The notes: a model not told the origin generated them from the letters alone. 64,000 nucleotides of DNA from Pelagicoccus mobilis (GCF_016595505.1 NZ_JAENIL010000019.1:1-64000); one strand, 5' to 3'; shown: positions 48,643 to 57,780, counted from the stretch's first letter. Numbers and translations: made by a program.

Positions 48643-49461
48643 TTAGGAGGCGGGACGCCAGCCGGCGTCTGCCCACAGCTCGCCGCTTACCGCGGAGTTG
48701 GTTATCATGAAGCAGATCGCGTCTGCTATTTCCTCAGGTTTGATGAGGCGTTTGAGTTGGGTTTGTGGGAGGACCTTGCTCTGAATATAGTCATCGCCGA
48801 GGGCCTGCACCATAGGTGTATCCGTAAAGCCTGGATGGATGACGCTGCAGCGAATTCCGTAGAACATGGCTTCTGCCATGAGGGTGGATGCGGCGCCTTC
48901 TAGTCCGGCTTTGGTAGATGAGTAGGAAATCTGTCCCTTGTTGCCGACAGAGGCGATGGAACCGATGAATACGACCGCCCCCTGGATGCCTTCCTCAGGG
49001 CTCCAGCGTTTGAGACCTTGGACAACGCGATCCTTGGCGATGCCGCCAATCATTTCCATGGCCCAGTAGATGGGAGCGATCATATTGATCTCAACCACCT
49101 GGCGGAACTTCTCGACAGGGTAGAGCATTGGATCGCCTGTCTCGCGATTGATCTTCACGGCGAGATCGTCTCGGGTGATCGCGGCTGCTGGGACGCAGAT
49201 ATTTGGCGTGCCCACTTCTTCGGTCATACTTGCGTAGACGTGTTCTCTGAACTCTGCGTTCGAAGTGTCTCCAATGAAGGGATACGCTACTTTTCTTCCC
49301 GCGATTTCGTCGCAGTTTTCGGCGACTTCAGTTACTACGTCGCTGTAGTCTACCATGGCGATCGCTTTGATGCCTTTTTCAGTGAGGTCTTTGGCCAACG
49401 CTCTTGCGATGCCGCCAGCAGCGCCGGTGATGACTGCAACTTTTTCCGATAAGTTCTCCAT
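48643..49461 (-). CDS. SDR-family oxidoreductase
   Basis: A 272-residue short-chain dehydrogenase. The dinucleotide motif TGAAGGIARALAKDL is present and the catalytic YSSTK with the upstream Ser (GSIASVGNKG) is intact. The NNAG motif is replaced by VPAAAITRDD, an unusual change. It lies 110 bases before the phaB gene and is divergent from phaR, so it is probably part of the PHA metabolism unit. Substrate unknown. Confidence 0.82.
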   Translation of the reverse strand: MENLSEKVAVITGAAGGIARALAKDLTEKGIKAIAMVDYSDVVTEVAENCDEIAGRKVAYPFIGDTSNAEFREHVYASMTEEVGTPNICVPAAAITRDDLAVKINRETGDPMLYPVEKFRQVVEINMIAPIYWAMEMIGGIAKDRVVQGLKRWSPEEGIQGAVVFIGSIASVGNKGQISYSSTKAGLEGAASTLMAEAMFYGIRCSVIHPGFTDTPMVQALGDDYIQSKVLPQTQLKRLIKPEEIADAICFMITNSAVSGELWADAGWRPAS

Positions 49462-49571
49462 CGGTTTCCTTTCTCTGTAGGATTTCGGGTTTGGGGCAAA
49501 TGGCGGAAAAGTGCTTCCGTCAATAGAGTGCTCGGAACATATGCCGAGCGATGGAGTCAGTCAATTTGAAG

Positions 49572-49589
49572 ATTTTGCAATTGCAAAAT
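49572..49589. promoter_or_regulatory. Perfect 18-bp palindrome, candidate PhaR operator 1
   Basis: ATTTTGCAATTGCAAAAT, in the 208-base divergent gap between the SDR gene and phaR. It contains two TGC half-sites; PhaR repressors of other bacteria bind TGC-rich inverted repeats. Autoregulation is therefore a likely role. Confidence 0.55.
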
Positions 49590-49669
49590 ATAAGGATTCT
49601 GTAAACTGAGATAAGCATCGATTATCACTTTTTAACTTTGTGTAAAAGTCGCTGCTTTGGATCTGTAAA

Positions 49670-50188
49670 ATGAAGCTTCTAGAGATACGTAAATACCAGA
49701 ACAGACGGTACTACAATACGACCGAAAGTCGTCACATGAGCCTGGAGGAAATCCACCGCAAGATCTGTGAAGGGTACGATATTAAGGTAACGGACGCGAA
49801 GAGTGGCGAGGACATCACCGCCAAGGTTCTAATGCAGGTGCTTCTCGAGTATGAGCCGACGAAACTGAACTTCTTCTCCAGTGAACTGCTTACTCAAGTG
49901 ATTCGTGTTAATGACTCTATATTAAAGGAGTTCTTCGAGGGATACTTCGGAAAGGCTCTGTCGGCCTTTTCGGAATCGAAGAAGGGGATGGAGGACTTTT
50001 TGCGGCAAACGCCCTGGATGCCGTCTCAGAGCTCGAATCCGTTCGCTTCATCGTTTGGCTCAATGAATCCCTTCGCAAATATGTTTGGTGGGGCTCAGCA
50101 GGGTCAATCGGATGACGCCAGTCGATTGGCGGACGAAATTGCGGGGTTACGTAAGGAAGTAGAGGACTTAAAGAAGCAAAAACAATAG
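49670..50188 (+). CDS. phaR: PHA synthesis regulator PhaR
   Basis: A 172-residue DNA- and PHA-binding repressor. The N-terminal domain (KLLEIRKYQNRRYYNTTESR, then HMSLEEIHRKICEGYDI) is the PhaR DNA-binding signature; the second domain (VLMQVLLEYEPTKLNFFSSE) binds polymer and releases DNA. The C-terminus is Asn/Pro/Ala-rich with a coiled end. It heads the plus-strand PHA cluster. Confidence 0.93.
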   Translation: MKLLEIRKYQNRRYYNTTESRHMSLEEIHRKICEGYDIKVTDAKSGEDITAKVLMQVLLEYEPTKLNFFSSELLTQVIRVNDSILKEFFEGYFGKALSAFSESKKGMEDFLRQTPWMPSQSSNPFASSFGSMNPFANMFGGAQQGQSDDASRLADEIAGLRKEVEDLKKQKQ

Positions 50189-50194
50189 CTTCAT

Positions 50195-50220
50195 ATATAG
50201 GGAAAATTAATCCCCTATAT
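50195..50220 (+). terminator. Hairpin after phaR
   Basis: ATATAGGG and CCCTATAT with a 10-base loop, directly downstream of the phaR stop and followed by CAGTTTGTTTTCT. It would separate phaR from the phasin transcript. Confidence 0.5.
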
Positions 50221-50243
50221 CAGTTTGTTTTCTACTTCGATTT

Positions 50244-50269
50244 CGCGTTGTGCAAATGCACAAAACGCG
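50244..50269. promoter_or_regulatory. TGCA-centred palindrome before the phasin gene, candidate PhaR operator 2
   Basis: Core TTGTGCA-AA-TGCACAA, flanked by CGCG on both sides. It overlaps a possible -35 TTGACG at 50270-50275. Shares the TGC half-site with the palindrome at 49572-49589. Confidence 0.5.
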
Positions 50270-50448
50270 TTGACGATCAGGTGGAGCGTGATTAGTTCCT
50301 TATCATGCTAATTCGCATGTTCGCCCTGTGCGCCAATCGTGCTCATTAGCTCTCTCGAGCCGAAGATTTTTGTAGTAGGTTCCGGTGGAGTTGAAGTTCC
50401 CGGTTGTTAACGGTGATGCAAAGGGCGTCGAACCCCAACCTATGTATC

Positions 50449-50895
50449 ATGACCACTAAAACACCTGAAAAACCTGCTGCTGAAACTACAAAAGAAGCTT
50501 TTCAGGATGCCCTCAAGTTTTTCGAGGACGCCCTGAAATCCGGTATTCAGCTCCAAGAAGAATCCATCAAGCTCTGGAAAGACGTGCTTGATCAAGTCGG
50601 TTCACCCGACGAGTTAAAAACGAAACTCGAAGCGTTGACTAAAGACGCGGTTCCTCTGAATCGTGAACGCCTCGACAGCATTACTAAGGTATTCCAAGAC
50701 AGCGCCAAGCAATGCACTGACGTCTTCAGCAAGACAGTAGGCCTTTGTCAGGTAAGCACTCCTACAGAAGGCCAGGAAAAGCTGCAGGATCTCGTTGAGA
50801 CTTCCCTTACCGCGCTCCGTTCAAACGTGCATGCGGTGGTGGATATGAACTCCCAGATTACAAAGTCTTGGGACGATCTGCTCAACAGGAAGTAG
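50449..50895 (+). CDS. Phasin-family protein
   Basis: A 148-residue amphipathic, helical protein starting MTTKTPEKPAAETTKEAFQD. It lacks signal and membrane segments and resembles granule-associated phasins (ESIKLWKDVLDQVGSPDELK, then DVFSKTVGLCQVS). It likely coats PHA granules. It lies 38 bases before the thiolase gene; the candidate PhaR operator precedes it. A longer upstream open frame is not supported by phasin similarity. Confidence 0.78.
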   Translation: MTTKTPEKPAAETTKEAFQDALKFFEDALKSGIQLQEESIKLWKDVLDQVGSPDELKTKLEALTKDAVPLNRERLDSITKVFQDSAKQCTDVFSKTVGLCQVSTPTEGQEKLQDLVETSLTALRSNVHAVVDMNSQITKSWDDLLNRK

Positions 50896-50933
50896 CTCTT
50901 CTATCTTAATATACAACTGAATGGAGGCCCACC

Positions 50934-52115
50934 ATGTTACGCGATGTTTTGATAGCTGGCAGCGCTCGGACACCTGTAGGTAGTTTTGGAAGCGCATTTG
51001 CAAACGTTAGTGCAGTTGATCTAGGAAAGGTTGCGGTCAAGGCGTCCTTGGATCGCGCAGGAGTTCCTGCGAGCGAGGTCGAGGACGTGTTAATCGGAAA
51101 TATCCTAAGCGGCAGTTTGAAACCAAACGCCGCCCGTCAGATAGCGGTAGGGGCAGGAGTGCCTGTATCCGCCAACGCAACTACGGTAAATAATCTCTGT
51201 GGTTCAGGAATGAAAACCATCATGATGGCCGCCCAAGCCGTGCAATCGGGGGACTGCGGCGTCGTCGTTGCTGGTGGAGCCGAGAACATGTCTCGCGCTC
51301 CCTATCTGCTCGAGCACGCCCGTGATGGCTATCGACTGGGAAATGGAGAAGTCTACGACTCAATGTTGAGAGACGCTTTGATCGACGCTTTTGATGGCTC
51401 GCATATGGGCCTCTGTGGCGATAAAGCTGCAGAAAAGCGAGGCTTTAGCCGTGAAGAACAGGATGATTACGCCATTTCGAGCTATAAGCGCGCTTTGGCG
51501 GCGACTGAAGCGGGCGAGTTCGCCAGCGAGATCGCTCCTGTTGAAATCGCCGATCGAAAAGGACGTATCACAGTAGTTGATACGGACGAAGAACCACAGC
51601 GGTTCAACGAAGGTAAATTTAGGGCGCTGCGTCCTGCGTTTTCCAAGGAAGGCACTGTTACAGCTGGGAATGCTTCCAGCATCAACGACGGGGCCGCCGC
51701 TGTGGTGATTCTCTCTCCTGAGAAAGCAGAAGAACTCAATGCGAAAGTTGAGGCAAAGATTGTAGGCTATGCTCAGCACGCGGACGATCCTGAGTGGTTC
51801 ACGCTCGCTCCCATTGGAGCCTTGAAGAAACTGCTCGAAAAGATCGATTGGGACGTTGGTGAAGTTGATCTGTTTGAGATCAACGAGGCGTTCTCCGTTG
51901 TGCCCATGGCTGCAATACAGGAGCTCGGTATTCCCCGCGAAAAGGTCAATGTGCACGGTGGCGCTGTTTGTATCGGACACCCGATTGGCGCGAGCGGTAC
52001 GCGCATCGTTGTGACCTTGATCCACGCCCTGCAGGAAGCAGGTAAGAAAAAAGGTATCGCTAGCCTTTGCATAGGTGGTGGCCAAGCGGTCGCTATGGCG
52101 ATTGAGCTAGTGTAG
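50934..52115 (+). CDS. phaA: Acetyl-CoA acetyltransferase (thiolase)
   Basis: A 393-residue biosynthetic thiolase condensing two acetyl-CoA to acetoacetyl-CoA. The acylated Cys is Cys89 in NNLCGSGMKT; the catalytic His is in VCIGHPIGASG and the second Cys in SLCIGGGQA. The start is preceded by GGAGG. It is in the PHA operon between phasin and the synthase partner. Confidence 0.95.
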   Translation: MLRDVLIAGSARTPVGSFGSAFANVSAVDLGKVAVKASLDRAGVPASEVEDVLIGNILSGSLKPNAARQIAVGAGVPVSANATTVNNLCGSGMKTIMMAAQAVQSGDCGVVVAGGAENMSRAPYLLEHARDGYRLGNGEVYDSMLRDALIDAFDGSHMGLCGDKAAEKRGFSREEQDDYAISSYKRALAATEAGEFASEIAPVEIADRKGRITVVDTDEEPQRFNEGKFRALRPAFSKEGTVTAGNASSINDGAAAVVILSPEKAEELNAKVEAKIVGYAQHADDPEWFTLAPIGALKKLLEKIDWDVGEVDLFEINEAFSVVPMAAIQELGIPREKVNVHGGAVCIGHPIGASGTRIVVTLIHALQEAGKKKGIASLCIGGGQAVAMAIELV

Positions 52116-52167
52116 AATAAAGGTAAGAGCGGCGTCTTCCATTCGTGGAGACGCCGCAAGCTGGACT

Positions 52168-52797
52168 ATGAAGATGGACGATAATTTCAAAAAGTCATTT
52201 GAGAGAGCTACGGCTCTGCAGAACCTCTGGGTAGATTCCATGACTGGCATGGCTAAGTCTTGGAGTGATTATTCGCCAAGCAACGATCCTGGAGAGGAAA
52301 TGAAGAAAGCGCGTCAGCGTATGCTAGGGGCTATTTCGAAATCCTGGGAAGACTTCATGCGAACCCCTGAATTCCTCGATATGATGAGGGAATCGATGGG
52401 GCAAGCCGCAAGCTGGGGCGCCCAAGCCAAGGCAGGCGCGAGCCGCATGCATGAAACAATGGGGACTGCTTCAAAACAGGATATCGATGGTGTCTTGCTT
52501 GCGATCCGCCATGTTGAAAAGCGTGTACTCGACCGTTTGGAAACCTTGCAGGATTTGATTGAAGGCTTGGAAACGGATCTGAGTTCCTTGAACGAAGAGC
52601 ACGCCGACAAGATTAATGACGCCTTTCAGGAAGAGCTGGTGAAGAAGCTTAGCGCGATCGAACGGACCTTGAGTAAGAAGGCAGCTCCTGCTGCTCGCCC
52701 ACCTGCGACAAAAGCTCCGGCTAAAAAGGTAGCGGCTAAGAAGCCAGCAACCAAGACGGCTCGCAAAACCGCAACTAAAACGACGAGGAGGAAGTGA
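52168..52797 (+). CDS. PhaE/PhaR-like PHA synthase partner with basic tail
   Basis: A 209-residue protein directly before phaC. Residues 1-165 are helical and resemble the non-catalytic synthase subunit (NLWVDSMTGMAKSWSDYSPS, then SWEDFMRTPEFLDMMRESMG). PhaE of class III synthases is about 40 kDa; this is nearer the 22-kDa partner of class IV. The last 40 residues are Lys/Ala/Pro/Thr-rich (KKVAAKKPATKTARKTATKT), like histone H1 or the tails of PhaF/PhaM, and could bind DNA. It starts at 52168 and its TGA overlaps the GTG just before phaC. Confidence 0.8.
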   Translation: MKMDDNFKKSFERATALQNLWVDSMTGMAKSWSDYSPSNDPGEEMKKARQRMLGAISKSWEDFMRTPEFLDMMRESMGQAASWGAQAKAGASRMHETMGTASKQDIDGVLLAIRHVEKRVLDRLETLQDLIEGLETDLSSLNEEHADKINDAFQEELVKKLSAIERTLSKKAAPAARPPATKAPAKKVAAKKPATKTARKTATKTTRRK

Positions 52798-52799
52798 CA

Positions 52800-53891
52800 A
52801 TGGTAAGTTCTTCAGATCAGGAATTTGACGTACTCGCATGGCAAAAGTCTCTTGTTGAGGAATCTTTCGCCAACATGCGCCGTATGGCGGCATTGCCTTT
52901 CTTGCATGAGAAGGCTCAGAAGGTGCGTAAAGGTGTAACTCCAAAGGAAGTTGTTTACGAAGAGGACAAGCTCAAGGTGTACCGCTACATCGGCAAAGGG
53001 CCGATTAAGCACAAGACTCCCTTGGTGATCGTGTTCGCCCTCGTGAATCGTCCCTACATCGTCGACCTTAAGGAAGGACGCAGCGTGGTGGCAAACTTCG
53101 TGGACGCAGGTTTTGACACCTACCTCATCGATTGGGGACGTCCTAACCAGTCAGACCGTTTCTTGACCACCGACGACTATGTCAACGGCTACATCAAAAA
53201 CTGCATCGACTATGTGAATGAACGGTGCGGTACCAAACAAGCTAACGTGCTTGGTTATTGTATGGGGGGAACATTGAGCACTATGTTCACTGCTCTTCAT
53301 CAAGACGTAGTCAAGAATCTGATACTTCTCGCAACGGGGATCGACTTCGCTACGCGAGAAGGTTTGATCAATCTCTGGGCGGACGAGAAGCACTTTGATG
53401 TAGACGCGTTTGTGGACACTGTGGGCAACGTGCCAGCCGAGTTCTTGCAACAGGCGTTCTTGATGTTGAAGCCGGTTCAAAACCTTATCGAGAAACCTCT
53501 CAGCTTCTGGGAAAACATCGAAAACGACCGTTTCGTTGACGACTTCCTCCACATGGAAACTTGGTTGAACGATAACATCGCCGTTCCGGGCGAAGTTTAT
53601 CGCGAGTTTGCAAAGTACTTGTTCCAAAAGAATCTGCTGACTCAAAACAAGTTCCCCGTCGGCAAGCACATCGTAGATCTGCGCAAGATTACTTGCCCCG
53701 TACTGAACCTGATGGCGACCAACGATGATCTCGTTCCGCCTGCCCAAAGTGAACCGCTCAATAAGCTGATCTCTTCGAAAGACGAGAAGATCATAAAGTT
53801 CAAAGCAGGGCACATCGGTCTCGCGGTTGGCGGCAAAGCTCAAAAGCAGCTTTGGCCAGAAGTCGTAGACTGGCTAGCGGAAAGAGATTAG
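52800..53891 (+). CDS. phaC: Poly(3-hydroxyalkanoate) synthase, class III/IV type
   Basis: A 363-residue PHA polymerase with the lipase-like box GYCMGG; the nucleophile is Cys154. Catalytic Asp is in NLMATNDDLVPP and His in KAGHIGLAV. The length and the small size indicate class III or IV, needing a second subunit, here the upstream gene. The ATG at 52800 is preferred over the GTG at 52794, because GAGGAGGAAG ends 6 bases before it. It polymerises 3-hydroxyacyl-CoA on granules. Confidence 0.95.
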   Translation: MVSSSDQEFDVLAWQKSLVEESFANMRRMAALPFLHEKAQKVRKGVTPKEVVYEEDKLKVYRYIGKGPIKHKTPLVIVFALVNRPYIVDLKEGRSVVANFVDAGFDTYLIDWGRPNQSDRFLTTDDYVNGYIKNCIDYVNERCGTKQANVLGYCMGGTLSTMFTALHQDVVKNLILLATGIDFATREGLINLWADEKHFDVDAFVDTVGNVPAEFLQQAFLMLKPVQNLIEKPLSFWENIENDRFVDDFLHMETWLNDNIAVPGEVYREFAKYLFQKNLLTQNKFPVGKHIVDLRKITCPVLNLMATNDDLVPPAQSEPLNKLISSKDEKIIKFKAGHIGLAVGGKAQKQLWPEVVDWLAERD

Positions 53892-53923
53892 CGGAAAAGC
53901 GCACCCTCGCTCGTGTATCTCGG

Positions 53924-53968
53924 GGCGTTGACCCGAATGACTGAATACAAATAGGGCCCGTCAACGCC
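53924..53968. other. Inverted repeat between phaC and pccB
   Basis: GGCGTTGAC (53924-53932) pairs perfectly with GTCAACGCC (53960-53968), with further GC-rich pairing outside. It lies in the 98-base gap after phaC and could be a terminator or mRNA processing site; no T tract. Confidence 0.45.
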
Positions 53969-53989
53969 GGGCCCCGAATCGATACGGTT

Positions 53990-55552
53990 ATGCAACTGGA
54001 AGACGCTGAGAAACACGGAATAGAAGAAAAGCTAAATCGCTTGCGCGAAGCCCGCGCAGAGGCGGCGCTCGGTGGCGGAGTCGCTCGCATCGAGAAACAA
54101 AAGGCCAAGGGGAAGCTGACGGCTCGCGAGCGTATCGAGCTTCTTCTGGACGAGGGTTCGTTTCGCGAGCTCGACACCTTCGCGACGGGTGGTCGCGAAG
54201 GTGATGGTGTGTTGATGGGTGATGGAGTTGTAACTGGCTACGGTACGATTGACGGTCGTATCGTGTATGTATTTTCCCAGGACTTTACGGTCTATGGTGG
54301 CAGCCTGGGATTGGGGCATGCTAACAAGATCGTAAAGGTCATGGATCTCGCCATGAAAAACGGAGCTCCGATTATCGGACTCAATGACTCTGGCGGAGCG
54401 CGTATTCAGGAAGGTGTTGTTAGTCTCGCTGGATACGCGGATATTTTCCTCAAAAACGTTTTGGCTAGCGGTGTAGTACCGCAGATTTCCTGTATCCTCG
54501 GTCCTTGTGCAGGGGGGGCGGTCTACTCGCCGGCCATGACAGATTTCGTTTTCATGACCGAAGGTTCGAGCTACATGTTCGTTACCGGACCAGAAGTGGT
54601 GCGGAGTGTGACGAACGAAGAGGTCAGCTCTGAAGAGCTCGGTGGTGCGAGCACGCACAATTCGAAAAGTGGGGTGGCTCACTTCTCGGGTGCGTCCGAA
54701 GAGCATGTGCTTTATCTAGTGCGGAAGTTAGTCGCATTCTTGCCGAGCAATAACTTGGATGGCTCGCCGAAGCTGACTACCGAGGACGATCCGTTGCGGT
54801 CGGATTCCAAGCTCGATACGATCATCCCGGATAATCCGAACAAGCCGTACGACATGGTGGAGATTATCCAATCTGTTGTGGACCAAGGTGATTTCATGCA
54901 AGTGCATGAGCATTTTGCAGGAAACATCGTTGTTGGATTTGCTCGAATGAACGGCCAGACTGTAGGCGTAGTGGCGAACCAACCACAGGTGTTAGCTGGA
55001 GTCCTGGATATTGATTCTTCAACCAAAGCGGCTCGCTTCGTTCGTTTCTGCGACTGTTTCAATATCCCAATTCTCACTTTCGTTGACGTGCCCGGATTCT
55101 TGCCAGGTGTGAACCAAGAGCACGGCGGAATCATTCGTCACGGGGCGAAGTTGCTCTTTGCCTATGCGGAGGCGACCGTCCCTAAGGTGACGCTCATTAC
55201 CCGAAAGGCCTATGGCGGCGCATACGATGTGATGAGCAGTAAGCATCTTCGCGGTGACATTAACTTGGCGTGGCCGGGAGCGGAAATTGCCGTGATGGGT
55301 CCTGAAGGAGCGATCAACATATTACACCGCAAGGAGCTGTTGGACTCGGAAGATCCCGAAGGCTTGAGATCCAAACTTGTAGAAGATTACCGCGAGAAGT
55401 TCGCTAATCCTTACGTGGCAGCAAGCTGGGGATATTTGGATGACATTATAGAGCCATCAGAGAGTCGACCGCGTATTATTAATGCGCTCGAGATGCTCCG
55501 GAACAAGCGGGACACCAATCCACCTAAGAAACACGGTAACATTCCACTCTAG
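53990..55552 (+). CDS. pccB: Acyl-CoA carboxylase beta subunit (propionyl-CoA type)
   Basis: A 520-residue carboxyltransferase. It has the crotonase-fold halves with [20 protein letters not shown], the oxyanion glycines ([18 protein letters not shown]) and the C-terminal [17 protein letters not shown]. In that last motif the residue 413 is Asp; in actinobacterial enzymes an Asp at the equivalent place marks propionyl-CoA specificity rather than acetyl-CoA. It carboxylates propionyl-CoA to methylmalonyl-CoA with the biotin carrier encoded downstream. Confidence 0.9.
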   Translation: MQLEDAEKHGIEEKLNRLREARAEAALGGGVARIEKQKAKGKLTARERIELLLDEGSFRELDTFATGGREGDGVLMGDGVVTGYGTIDGRIVYVFSQDFTVYGGSLGLGHANKIVKVMDLAMKNGAPIIGLNDSGGARIQEGVVSLAGYADIFLKNVLASGVVPQISCILGPCAGGAVYSPAMTDFVFMTEGSSYMFVTGPEVVRSVTNEEVSSEELGGASTHNSKSGVAHFSGASEEHVLYLVRKLVAFLPSNNLDGSPKLTTEDDPLRSDSKLDTIIPDNPNKPYDMVEIIQSVVDQGDFMQVHEHFAGNIVVGFARMNGQTVGVVANQPQVLAGVLDIDSSTKAARFVRFCDCFNIPILTFVDVPGFLPGVNQEHGGIIRHGAKLLFAYAEATVPKVTLITRKAYGGAYDVMSSKHLRGDINLAWPGAEIAVMGPEGAINILHRKELLDSEDPEGLRSKLVEDYREKFANPYVAASWGYLDDIIEPSESRPRIINALEMLRNKRDTNPPKKHGNIPL

Positions 55553-55562
55553 GACGATGATG

Positions 55563-55635
55563 GTAGGGCTGACTGGCCCAGTCAGCCGCGCTGCAGGATC
55601 ATGACATTGCGGCGGTCTGGGCCAGACCGCCCTAC
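55563..55635. repeat. REP-like palindromic repeat, copy 3
   Basis: Two GC-rich hairpins, GGCTGACTGGCCCAGTCAGCC-type and GGCGGTCTGGGCCAGACCGCC-type, bounded by GTAGGGC and GCCCTAC. Their centre has CTGCAGGATCATG, sharing TGCAGGATCA with copies 1 and 2. It lies between pccB and the biotin carboxylase gene in what otherwise looks like an operon. Confidence 0.7.
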
Positions 55636-55693
55636 CTTTCGATAGAGTAATGGCTGATTTATAAGCGTTGTAGCTACAAAGAGATTTCCAATC

Positions 55694-57205
55694 ATGAGTG
55701 AGGTATCCAGAATCTTAATCGCGAACCGTGGAGAAATTGCGGTTCGTATCATTAGAGCGTGCAACGAGCTCAATTGCTCAACTGTTGCCGTCTACTCGGA
55801 AGCGGACAGAATGCAGCCGCATGTTCGCATGGCGGACGAAGCCTATTGTATCGGCGCTGCACCCGCTTCGGAGAGCTATCTTCGCATAGACAAGCTTCTC
55901 GAGGTCACGAAGCGGTCAGGTGCGGATGCGATTCATCCAGGATACGGCTTCCTCGCTGAAAACGCTGATGCAGCTCGTGCATTTGAAGATGAAGGGATTG
56001 TTTGGATTGGTCCATCGGCTGAAGCGATTCATCTAATGGGAGATAAGCTCACAGCTCGTGCGTCTGCGATGGAGGCGGGAATTCCGCTTGTGCCAGGTAT
56101 GCGGAAGAACGAGGCGATCAGTGATGATGATTTGATCAAGGGAGCCGAAGAGGTCGGATACCCGCTCCTTATCAAAGCAGCCGCCGGTGGCGGAGGAAAG
56201 GGGATGCGCATCGTGACGAAGCCAGAGGAGTTGGAGGAGGGCATCCGGATCGCTCGTCTCGAGTCACAGGCTTCCTTTGGCGACGATCGGGTTTATCTCG
56301 AACGTTTCGTGACTAACGCTCGGCACGTGGAAATCCAGATCTTGGGAGACCGCTATGGGAATATAATCCATTTGGGAGAGCGGGACTGTTCCTTGCAGCG
56401 TCGCCACCAGAAACTGATCGAAGAGTCACCATCGCCAGTAGTGGATCCTGAACTACGAGCGGCAATGGGGGAGGCTGCGCTCAAAGCCGCCCGTGCGGTA
56501 GGTTATTACTCAGCGGGTACGGTAGAGTTCGTTTTAGATAACAATACGAAGGAGTTCTTCTTTCTCGAGATGAACACGCGCTTACAGGTGGAGCACACGG
56601 TGACCGAGCGTGTAACCGGTATCGACATCGTGAAGGAGATGATTCGAATTGCCCAAGGAAAACGCCTATCGATTCGGCAGGAGGAAGTGGAATTCAATGG
56701 ATGGGCAATTGAGTGCCGTATCCTTGCTGAAAATCCATGGCAGGGCTTTATGCCTTCGATCGGTGAGATCAGCGGATTCAGCCTTCCATCAGGTCCCGGT
56801 GTTCGAACGGATACTGGAGTGGGCCTGGGATCAGAAGTGACGCCGTACTACGACTCATTGTTGGCCAAGATCATTATTTGGGATACCAGTCGCGAAGAGG
56901 CCATTATAAGAACCTGTCGAGCATTGGAAGAATTCCAGATTGCTGGGATCGATACTACGATACCCTTTTATATTCAGCTCTTGAAGACGCCCGAGTTCAT
57001 GGGCGGAGGCATCCATACCCGATTTTTGGAAGACGAGTATATGATTACGCAGGTCAATTCGCATGAGCGAGCCAAGGTGGCGGCAGTAGCGGCGACATTG
57101 TTATCTCATCAGAAAACCAAGAACGCCTTTGTTCTTGGCCGGAGACCTGTGGGAGAGAAGTGGCAGCAATATGCCCGGACCGTTCAACTAGCAGCGAGAT
57201 TCTGA
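55694..57205 (+). CDS. accC: Biotin carboxylase subunit
   Basis: A 503-residue ATP-grasp enzyme that carboxylates the biotin carrier. It has the N-terminal ILIANRGEIAVRIIRACNEL, the glycine-rich ATP loop IKAAAGGGGKGMRIV, the FLEMNTRLQVEHTVTERVTG motif, and a short unit after it. It acts with pccB and the downstream carrier as a propionyl-CoA-type carboxylase. It is separated from pccB by 141 bases containing the REP-like element. Confidence 0.94.
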   Translation: MSEVSRILIANRGEIAVRIIRACNELNCSTVAVYSEADRMQPHVRMADEAYCIGAAPASESYLRIDKLLEVTKRSGADAIHPGYGFLAENADAARAFEDEGIVWIGPSAEAIHLMGDKLTARASAMEAGIPLVPGMRKNEAISDDDLIKGAEEVGYPLLIKAAAGGGGKGMRIVTKPEELEEGIRIARLESQASFGDDRVYLERFVTNARHVEIQILGDRYGNIIHLGERDCSLQRRHQKLIEESPSPVVDPELRAAMGEAALKAARAVGYYSAGTVEFVLDNNTKEFFFLEMNTRLQVEHTVTERVTGIDIVKEMIRIAQGKRLSIRQEEVEFNGWAIECRILAENPWQGFMPSIGEISGFSLPSGPGVRTDTGVGLGSEVTPYYDSLLAKIIIWDTSREEAIIRTCRALEEFQIAGIDTTIPFYIQLLKTPEFMGGGIHTRFLEDEYMITQVNSHERAKVAAVAATLLSHQKTKNAFVLGRRPVGEKWQQYARTVQLAARF

Positions 57206-57210
57206 TTGAG

Positions 57211-57708
57211 ATGAAATACGAAACGACAGCTGGCGAAGAGTCCTTCGCAATCGATATCGAGGACGATGGTTCTTTGAGGTTTGATGGGGATCGTCTGGAA
57301 TACGATTTCCAGGTAGGGAAGGATCCCAATCTGTATTCACTGATTCTCGACAACAAGTCCTACGAACTGCGAGTTGTCCCAGAAGGCGATCAGTACCGTG
57401 TCCTATTAAACGGCGAGAACATTCTTGTCGAAGTATTCGACGAACGGAGACGTCGCCTCGAAGGCGTGAAGGCGGTGCTTGGAGAGGCCGGTGGCGAACA
57501 ACTTATAAAAGCGCCGATGCCCGGCCTTGTTGTAGATGTGCTCGTAGAAGCGGGCGACCCTGTTGTGGAGGGCCAAACGCTCGTTATTCTAGAATCGATG
57601 AAGATGCACAACGAGTTCAAAGCCAAGCGCGGCACTGTAGTGAAGCAAGTTTGCGTCAAAATCGACGACAAGGTGCAACGCGACGATACGCTCCTTATTC
57701 TGGAGTGA
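57211..57708 (+). CDS. Biotin carboxyl carrier protein
   Basis: A 165-residue carrier, 5 bases after the biotin carboxylase stop. The biotinylation motif is VILESMKMHNEF with the modified Lys131, 35 residues from the end. The first 85 residues (SLRFDGDRLEYDFQVGKDPN, YELRVVPEGDQYRVLLNGEN) resemble the BT linker domain that connects carboxylase and carrier in PccA. The alpha subunit is therefore split into two genes. The ATG at 57211 gives the family-like length; longer frames read into the upstream gene. Confidence 0.87.
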   Translation: MKYETTAGEESFAIDIEDDGSLRFDGDRLEYDFQVGKDPNLYSLILDNKSYELRVVPEGDQYRVLLNGENILVEVFDERRRRLEGVKAVLGEAGGEQLIKAPMPGLVVDVLVEAGDPVVEGQTLVILESMKMHNEFKAKRGTVVKQVCVKIDDKVQRDDTLLILE

Positions 57709-57780
57709 GTTTGTAAGCACAATCAAGTTGTGCGCTATTGAGCGATAGGACTTGTCCCATTTGGGAACCTTTGCGTTTAT

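Noticed and set aside
50404-50448. A 15-residue N-terminal extension for the phasin
   Set aside because: It starts at a non-ATG codon and adds residues unlike the phasin helix; the ATG at 50449 is simpler.
57160-57210. An earlier start for the biotin carrier gene
   Set aside because: The added 17 residues lie inside the biotin carboxylase gene and do not resemble the carrier; ATG 57211 is 5 bases after the stop.
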